Assembly (NCBI GenBank): GCA_947504275.1
Contig: CANNHA010000003.1
Coordinates: 1-52,647, forward strand
DNA from: Flavobacteriales bacterium
Lineage (GTDB): Bacteria > Bacteroidota > Bacteroidia > Flavobacteriales_D > Sanyastnellaceae
DNA length: 52,647 nucleotides
Direction of reading: 5' to 3'
Below, in pieces: positions 47,424-52,647 of the stretch. Within the stretch, counting starts at the first letter, position 1. Each line of letters opens with the position of its first letter. A program made the translations under genes and the position numbers. Below the pieces are notes generated by a model. That model saw only the letters and a list, made by a program, of their open reading frames with translations, did not search any database and was not told where the DNA came from.

Positions 47424-48185
47424 ATGACAAAGAATATACTCATCACCGGTGCGGGCTCAGGAATGGGCCGAGCAACTGCAATTGTCTTATCGCAAAATTC
47501 AGATTATCGCATCATCTTGGTTGGTCGAGACCAAGCTAAACTATCAGATACTTTGGCGCAAATGAATAGACACAACAATCATCTCATTTGGGCCATGGAC
47601 ATTAGGGATAGTAGTGCATGGGAAGAACATTTGCGCAGCCATACCATGACATCACTTTTTGCAGTATTTGCCAATGCTGGGGTTGGTGGTGAAAATCAGT
47701 TTGGTGAAGGGGATCGTTGGAAAGAAATCATCAGTACCAATTTGGATGGCACCTATTACACCATTCAATATTGTCTTCCCTTGCTTAGAAATTCTGATAC
47801 AACTTTCAAACACATCTTGATTACTTCATCGTGTTTGGCACGTTTCGGTGTTCCCCGTTATACTGCTTATTGCACAGCTAAAACAGGGCTATTGGGATTG
47901 ATGCGTTCCTTGGCCGTTGAGTTAGGACATGAGAAAATATTGGTCAACGCATTAACACCCGGTTGGGTAGAAACAGACATGGCTGTGGCAGGTGTAGAAA
48001 AATTGGCCTTGGCCAATGGTCGCTCATTAACTGAAGAAATGAAGATTCAACAATCCATTGTTCCATTGCAAAGATTCAGTCAGCCTGAAGAAATTGCTCA
48101 TTTTGTTGATTTCCTTTTTTCTGAAAAACAAACGTCCATGACAGGTCAAGCTTTGGACATCAACAATGGATCTTTCATGATATGA
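47424..48185 (+). CDS. SDR-family oxidoreductase
   Basis: MTKNILITGAGSGMGRATAIVL; YTAYCTAKTGLLGLMRSLAVELG; LTPGWVETDMA; start at internal Met of the listed ORF. Confidence 0.93.
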   Translation: MTKNILITGAGSGMGRATAIVLSQNSDYRIILVGRDQAKLSDTLAQMNRHNNHLIWAMDIRDSSAWEEHLRSHTMTSLFAVFANAGVGGENQFGEGDRWKEIISTNLDGTYYTIQYCLPLLRNSDTTFKHILITSSCLARFGVPRYTAYCTAKTGLLGLMRSLAVELGHEKILVNALTPGWVETDMAVAGVEKLALANGRSLTEEMKIQQSIVPLQRFSQPEEIAHFVDFLFSEKQTSMTGQALDINNGSFMI

Positions 48186-49543
48186 AAAAGATTTCTCAAC
48201 TTGTCATACTAATGATTTTGACTTGTCCCGCCATAGGACAGTACAGCAGCGATTCCATTGCATTGTCTAAAATATATGAGGAGGTATTGCTGCATGGTAC
48301 GTGTTATGATGAATTGAATCATTTGTGTAAAAAGATTGGACACCGGGTAGCGGGATCGCAATCGGCTCAAAATGCGATAGACTGGGGTAAAAAACGATTG
48401 CTCGAACTTGGCGCGGACACCAGTTATTTAATGCCTGTTGAAGTTCCCAAGTGGTCAAGAGGAAATATGGAGTATGGAAAGGTGTACATAGGAAACAGCA
48501 AGGAGATACAAATTCCAATTGCCGCTTTGGGCGGATCCGTTGCCAGCACATTGAAAGGGGAAATGATCATGGTGAGTAGTGTTCAAGAATTGGAAAGCAT
48601 TGACCCAAAAAAGATTAAAGGTAAAATTGTGTTTATTAACAAACCATTGGATGCTGCATTAATCAACACAGGTGCAGCCTATGGCAATGGAGGAGAAACC
48701 AGATGGAAAGGCCCCAAATTGGCTGAAAGCAAGGGTGCCATTGGCTGTCTTACACGTTCGCTCACTTTGGCTGACGATCAATTTCCGCATACGGGTGCAA
48801 CTGAAGCAACCAATATTCCAGCGGCGGCATTGAGTGCATACCACAGCAAATGGCTCAGTGATGAAATAAAAGCGAATCCTGAACTTAAATTTGAATACCA
48901 TTTGGAATGTAGCAATGGAGGAAGAGTTCAACAAGCCAATGTCATTGCGGAAATCAAAGGAAGTGATTACCCCAATGAAATCATCACCATTGGCGGTCAC
49001 CTAGACTCATGGGACATTGGAGAAGGGGCACACGATGATGGAACAGGATGCGTACAAAGCATGGAAGTTATTCGCACACTGCGCGCCATTGGATACCAGC
49101 CCAAAAGAACCATACGTGTTGTATTGTTTATCAACGAAGAATTTGGAAATGACGGTGGGATAACCTACGCCAAAAAGACTGTAGAGCAAGGGGATCGCCA
49201 CCTAGCGGCCATTGAAAGTGATGGTGGTGGGTTCAGTCCCAGAGGCTTCAGTGCACAAGCCCCAGATGCGCGTTACGAGGAGTGGATGAAATGGTTGCCC
49301 CTTTTTGAACCATACAACCTTCACTCATTCAAACGTGGATGGAGTGGAGTAGACATTGGCCCATTAAAAAATGATGAAGTTGCGCTGTTTGCATTGAATG
49401 TAGACAATCAACGCTATTTTGATTATCACCACACTGCCAATGATGTTTTTGAGAATGTCAACAAACGTGAATTGCAATTGGGAGCCGCCTCCATGACATC
49501 CTTGGTGTATTTGATTGATCAGCATTTTTCTCCACTTCCCTAA
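48182..49543 (+). CDS. M28-family peptidase (carboxypeptidase Q-like), secreted
   Basis: EIITIGGHLDSWDIGEGAHDDGTGCVQSMEVIRTLR; RVVLFINEEFGNDGG; DYHHTANDVFENV. Confidence 0.93.
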   Translation: MKKISQLVILMILTCPAIGQYSSDSIALSKIYEEVLLHGTCYDELNHLCKKIGHRVAGSQSAQNAIDWGKKRLLELGADTSYLMPVEVPKWSRGNMEYGKVYIGNSKEIQIPIAALGGSVASTLKGEMIMVSSVQELESIDPKKIKGKIVFINKPLDAALINTGAAYGNGGETRWKGPKLAESKGAIGCLTRSLTLADDQFPHTGATEATNIPAAALSAYHSKWLSDEIKANPELKFEYHLECSNGGRVQQANVIAEIKGSDYPNEIITIGGHLDSWDIGEGAHDDGTGCVQSMEVIRTLRAIGYQPKRTIRVVLFINEEFGNDGGITYAKKTVEQGDRHLAAIESDGGGFSPRGFSAQAPDARYEEWMKWLPLFEPYNLHSFKRGWSGVDIGPLKNDEVALFALNVDNQRYFDYHHTANDVFENVNKRELQLGAASMTSLVYLIDQHFSPLP

Positions 49544-50038
49544 TCACAACCACATTTGTGCATGCCAAGATTGCGCAAAAGGTTTGATGAGATTTTCTAC
49601 ATCACTGAATTGTGTAATGGTACTATCGACAATAAGGGTTTCATCATGCACCACATTGGCTTTGCGCAAAGCCCAAAACTGGCTCAATTTAGCCATTACC
49701 CATTCTTGATTCTCTGCCTGGTACATCACCCAATTTCGATCCAATAAATCGACATCCCAACCAGCAGATAAACCCTTTATCCAAGCCACACTTTTATCGA
49801 TACTGCAACCTGACACCCCCTCAAATTCATTCCCAGCAACAATCAAAATGCATCTATTCTCTATCAACCAAACATCAGCTGAATTGGCCTTTCCATGGGT
49901 GTTCCATTGCGAGAGAAAATCTCTCTTTGACTGATGAAAATAAGTCAACTCATCATCTAACAAAGGTCTAGGAACCCAATAAAACCAAAGTTTGGCGTTG
50001 CTAGGAAATTGCTCAGTTTCTTTCTGAATATTGATCAT
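49544..50038 (-). CDS. Conserved Bacteroidota protein often (mis)named 'ABC transporter ATPase'
   Basis: FPSNAKLWFYWVPRPLLDDELTYFHQSKRDFLSQWNTHGKANSADVWLIENRCILIVAGNEFEGVSGCSIDKSV; no Walker motifs. Confidence 0.65.
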   Translation of the reverse strand: MINIQKETEQFPSNAKLWFYWVPRPLLDDELTYFHQSKRDFLSQWNTHGKANSADVWLIENRCILIVAGNEFEGVSGCSIDKSVAWIKGLSAGWDVDLLDRNWVMYQAENQEWVMAKLSQFWALRKANVVHDETLIVDSTITQFSDVENLIKPFAQSWHAQMWL

Positions 50039-50549
50039 GCTGGAATAAATTGTATATAAAAAACAGGACAAAAAGGGACGGTGATTGAAGGATCATCCAC
50101 ACCTTCCTAGTGATGGCAAAGATGGCATCAGATGCTGTAACATGAGAAATAAAATACATCAACAAAACAAGGAACATCAATGCCAAATAATAGTAACCAA
50201 TCCACAGTCGACGGATAGACAAGGTAGAAAAACACAATGGAAGCATCATCCATTCGAGCAGGGCAAAGCACAAAGTGAAAAAAACAGGTATAACCCATTT
50301 CATGGTTGTCCAAAAAGACAAACTTTTTTCGTACATCCAATGAAAATCTGAATGGGTATGAAAAAAAGAAAAAGGCACATTTTGTTCGTCTTGCGTTTTG
50401 AATGATAATCGCTCTGAAAATGATAGTGATTCCCAGTCTGGATGTTCATTTCTGAGATGAATCTGGTAATTGCAATTGACTTTGCTCCAGTCATTGCACC
50501 AAATCAGGATGCATGAAAAAAGAACAAATATCAGGCGCCACCGGTTCAT
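50013..50549 (-). CDS. Exosortase-associated membrane protein (candidate XrtF/XrtX-associated type)
   Basis: Multi-TM; start codon overlaps the exosortase stop (ATGA). Confidence 0.6.
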   Translation of the reverse strand: MNRWRLIFVLFSCILIWCNDWSKVNCNYQIHLRNEHPDWESLSFSERLSFKTQDEQNVPFSFFHTHSDFHWMYEKSLSFWTTMKWVIPVFFTLCFALLEWMMLPLCFSTLSIRRLWIGYYYLALMFLVLLMYFISHVTASDAIFAITRKVWMILQSPSLFVLFFIYNLFQHDQYSERN

Positions 50550-51055
50550 TTCACACTCCACTTTTTAATGCCCAACCACCATAAAAAAATCACAAAACCG
50601 TAAACCACTATGGTAAAAGTGTAATCATGATTGAAAGCCAAAGATTGGGGGTAATATTTGGTAATGATGGCCAAACTTACGATTCTTATCACATTCACAC
50701 CTTCAATGGCCAGGATGAGCAGCGGTAGTGTTGCAAACTTCCAAAATTTATTAAGCGGTAGAAAAATCCAAACACTGAGAAATACCCAAACCACCATCCA
50801 GCCGTCACAGTTGGGAGAGACCCAAACGCCAACGCTATTCTCTATTTGAATCGTGTAGAAAAGTGATGTTAGGTGTGTTTTGGTAACAAATCCCAAATGC
50901 TGTATTACCCATTCAGAAGCCACTACCAGTAAATGGATAAGGTGCTCATCCATTTTTGTTTTGGGCAATAAAAAAGACTCGTAAAACACGAGTCCTATAA
51001 GATAAAATGCCAAAACGGAAAAAATGAACTTTAACAGATCATTGTTCCATCTCAT
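50546..51055 (-). CDS. Exosortase/archaeosortase-family membrane cysteine protease
   Basis: Multi-TM with C/R/H signature: SPNCDGWMVV, EGVNVIRIVSLAI, AFNHDYTFTIVVYGFVIFLWW. Confidence 0.8.
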   Translation of the reverse strand: MRWNNDLLKFIFSVLAFYLIGLVFYESFLLPKTKMDEHLIHLLVVASEWVIQHLGFVTKTHLTSLFYTIQIENSVGVWVSPNCDGWMVVWVFLSVWIFLPLNKFWKFATLPLLILAIEGVNVIRIVSLAIITKYYPQSLAFNHDYTFTIVVYGFVIFLWWLGIKKWSVK

Positions 51056-51261
51056 TTCTGTTGATTGCGTTTTTCTTTTAGCCATTTGGCACCACCCAAT
51101 GCAATACCCGATGCCAAGAGAATACCAACACCTCCGTCGATTGGAATAGGACATGGTCCAAACTCGCCGCCACAAGGAATCTCGCCGCCACCCGGATCTG
51201 GCAATGCAAATGCAACCGCCGACACAGTCAGAAATAGCAGAGTTAATAGTTTAATCTTCAT
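51052..51261 (-). CDS. Small protein with PID/PEP-CTERM-like C-terminal sorting signal (putative exosortase substrate)
   Basis: Signal peptide MKIKLLTLLFLTVSAVAFA, short Pro/Gly/Cys segment, PIDGG + TM (VGILLASGIALGGAKWL) + basic tail KEKRNQQK; ATGA overlap with exosortase. Confidence 0.8.
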   Translation of the reverse strand: MKIKLLTLLFLTVSAVAFALPDPGGGEIPCGGEFGPCPIPIDGGVGILLASGIALGGAKWLKEKRNQQK

Positions 51262-51390
51262 TTTTTTATGAACGTTGAATTTACAAATATAAGCAAGTCA
51301 CAAAATCCCACATCATTTGGTTGATATATTGTCACAGAATTCCAATGATTGAAGCAAATACTTTTGCATATTGCGGTATTATAAAAGAGA

Positions 51391-52647
51391 ATGAGCAAAG
51401 CAGGCAAATCTGGTTTTTTAGATGCTGAAGATTTAATACCAGTCATTAAATTTATCAACAAGAACTGGATTCTCATTCCCATTTTTTGCTCCGTTTCTTT
51501 TGTTATTGCTTACTTCTATAGCAATAGAATGCCTGATATATATGGTGCTCGAGCGGAAATCCTGTTAAAGTCCAACGAGACGTATAACTACCAGAGTAAA
51601 CTTTATTCCAATCTTGGATATTACTCTGTTATTCAAGATATCGCCAATCAAAAAAGGGTTATCGCATCCAAAGATTTAATCGGGCGCGTGATTGATAAGC
51701 TGAATTTTAACATTAGCTATTACATCGTTGGTCGTATAAAAACCGCTCAAGTTTCCAACTTTGGATCGATGAACATCATCTGCGATTGGAAAAATTTCAA
51801 TCCTCGCATGCGCAATATGGCTTTTTTTATCAAAGTCATTGATGAAACAAGATACCAGCTTTCATTTGATGCACGCGGCGTTAAGTTTTTCAAAGAATGC
51901 GAGTTTAATAAACCTGTTAAAGATGGACAGATCCAGCTTCAGGTAGATTTGGCCGAAGGAATCAATGCAGAAGAATTTGAGTTGATCAAAGAGCAGACAT
52001 ACAAATTTATAGTTCACACCCGTGACCAATTAATAAGTAAATACGCTTCCGCTGTTTCAGTAGCCAACAACAATTACTCCAGCATTCTAACCTTATCCAT
52101 CAATGACGGATTAGCCGAGAATGCGCAACAATTCTTGGACACCCTCACCAAAGAGTACATTCATCAGACGATAGAAAATCAAATTGAAATCAACGAAAAC
52201 ACCTTGCGTTTCATTGATAAACAAATCAGCCAAATGACCCACATTATTGATTCATTGGAGCTCATTCTTGACTCTTACTCAGATGACAATGAAGTTGTGG
52301 ATTTATCACAAAAAGAACAAAGTGCCTTCAATCAACTCTCCAAAGCGCAAGAAGCGCTGGCTGAAATTGAGATTCAGGTCAGCAGCATCGAAAAAATACA
52401 ATCCTCCTTTGGAGACATTAATTCATCGGATTTGATACCATCCGTATTTGCCAACACCTATGAGGATGGCAATCTCCAAAACATGATCACCAAAGTTCTA
52501 GAGTTAAAACAACGCAGACATAACTTTTTGATGGATGTAACACCGCAGGACTCCCGGATTGTTAGGATAGACAATGAATTGAACGGCTTAACCAAAAACA
52601 TTAATCAGCATATCTCTGATCTAAAGAAAATGTTATTGGTCAAAAAA
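51391..52647 (+). CDS. Wzc/chain-length-determinant-like polysaccharide co-polymerase (truncated at window end)
   Basis: Frame open from ATG 51391 to the edge: MSKAGKSGFLDAEDLIPVIKFINKNWILIPIFCSVSFVIAYFYSNRMPDIYGARAEILLKS...; coiled coil; absent from ORF track because it has no stop. Confidence 0.85.
   Translation, partial: MSKAGKSGFLDAEDLIPVIKFINKNWILIPIFCSVSFVIAYFYSNRMPDIYGARAEILLKSNETYNYQSKLYSNLGYYSVIQDIANQKRVIASKDLIGRVIDKLNFNISYYIVGRIKTAQVSNFGSMNIICDWKNFNPRMRNMAFFIKVIDETRYQLSFDARGVKFFKECEFNKPVKDGQIQLQVDLAEGINAEEFELIKEQTYKFIVHTRDQLISKYASAVSVANNNYSSILTLSINDGLAENAQQFLDTLTKEYIHQTIENQIEINENTLRFIDKQISQMTHIIDSLELILDSYSDDNEVVDLSQKEQSAFNQLSKAQEALAEIEIQVSSIEKIQSSFGDINSSDLIPSVFANTYEDGNLQNMITKVLELKQRRHNFLMDVTPQDSRIVRIDNELNGLTKNINQHISDLKKMLLVKK

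Noticed and set aside
50085-50351. 88-aa plus-strand ORF
   Set aside because: Antisense to the exosortase-associated membrane protein; no signal peptide or motif.
1-52647. tRNA/rRNA genes and prophage
   Set aside because: No cloverleaf-like or rRNA-conserved sequence recognised by eye, and no phage structural genes; a tRNAscan/Infernal run would be needed to exclude missed RNAs.

Overview
This 52.6-kb window looks like a Bacteroidota (Flavobacteriia-like) chromosome segment. Supporting signs are TAnnTTTG -7 boxes, a gliding/T9SS type-B C-terminal domain, DUF6089/DUF6029/Omp28-type proteins, and a CoaX-OMP-LptC-CNNM cluster. Most of it is ordinary core content: pepP, ribF, phosphosugar mutase, rfbD-like, coaX, lptC, PhoR/PhoB-like two-component system, MsbA-like ABC exporter, PlsC, nitroreductase, SDRs and M28 peptidase. 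Non-routine items: (1) a translationally coupled exosortase-type module at 50013-51261, with a 69-aa PID/PEP-CTERM-like micro-substrate, an exosortase and an associated membrane protein, divergent from a Wzc-like polysaccharide co-polymerase; (2) a TPP riboswitch ahead of a TonB-dependent receptor; (3) a RAYT (Y1 HUH) transposase next to five REP palindromes GCCCC-TAC/GTA-GGGGC in opposed orientations; (4) an ABC-exporter transmembrane domain fused to an HlyD adaptor with no visible ATPase domain; (5) a recurrent TAnnTTTG/TTCG-N4-start-codon geometry at eight genes, predicting precisely leaderless mRNAs; (6) an AT-rich two-gene insert with a GIY-YIG-like protein. All calls come from reading the sequence and the supplied ORF track; no database search was run.
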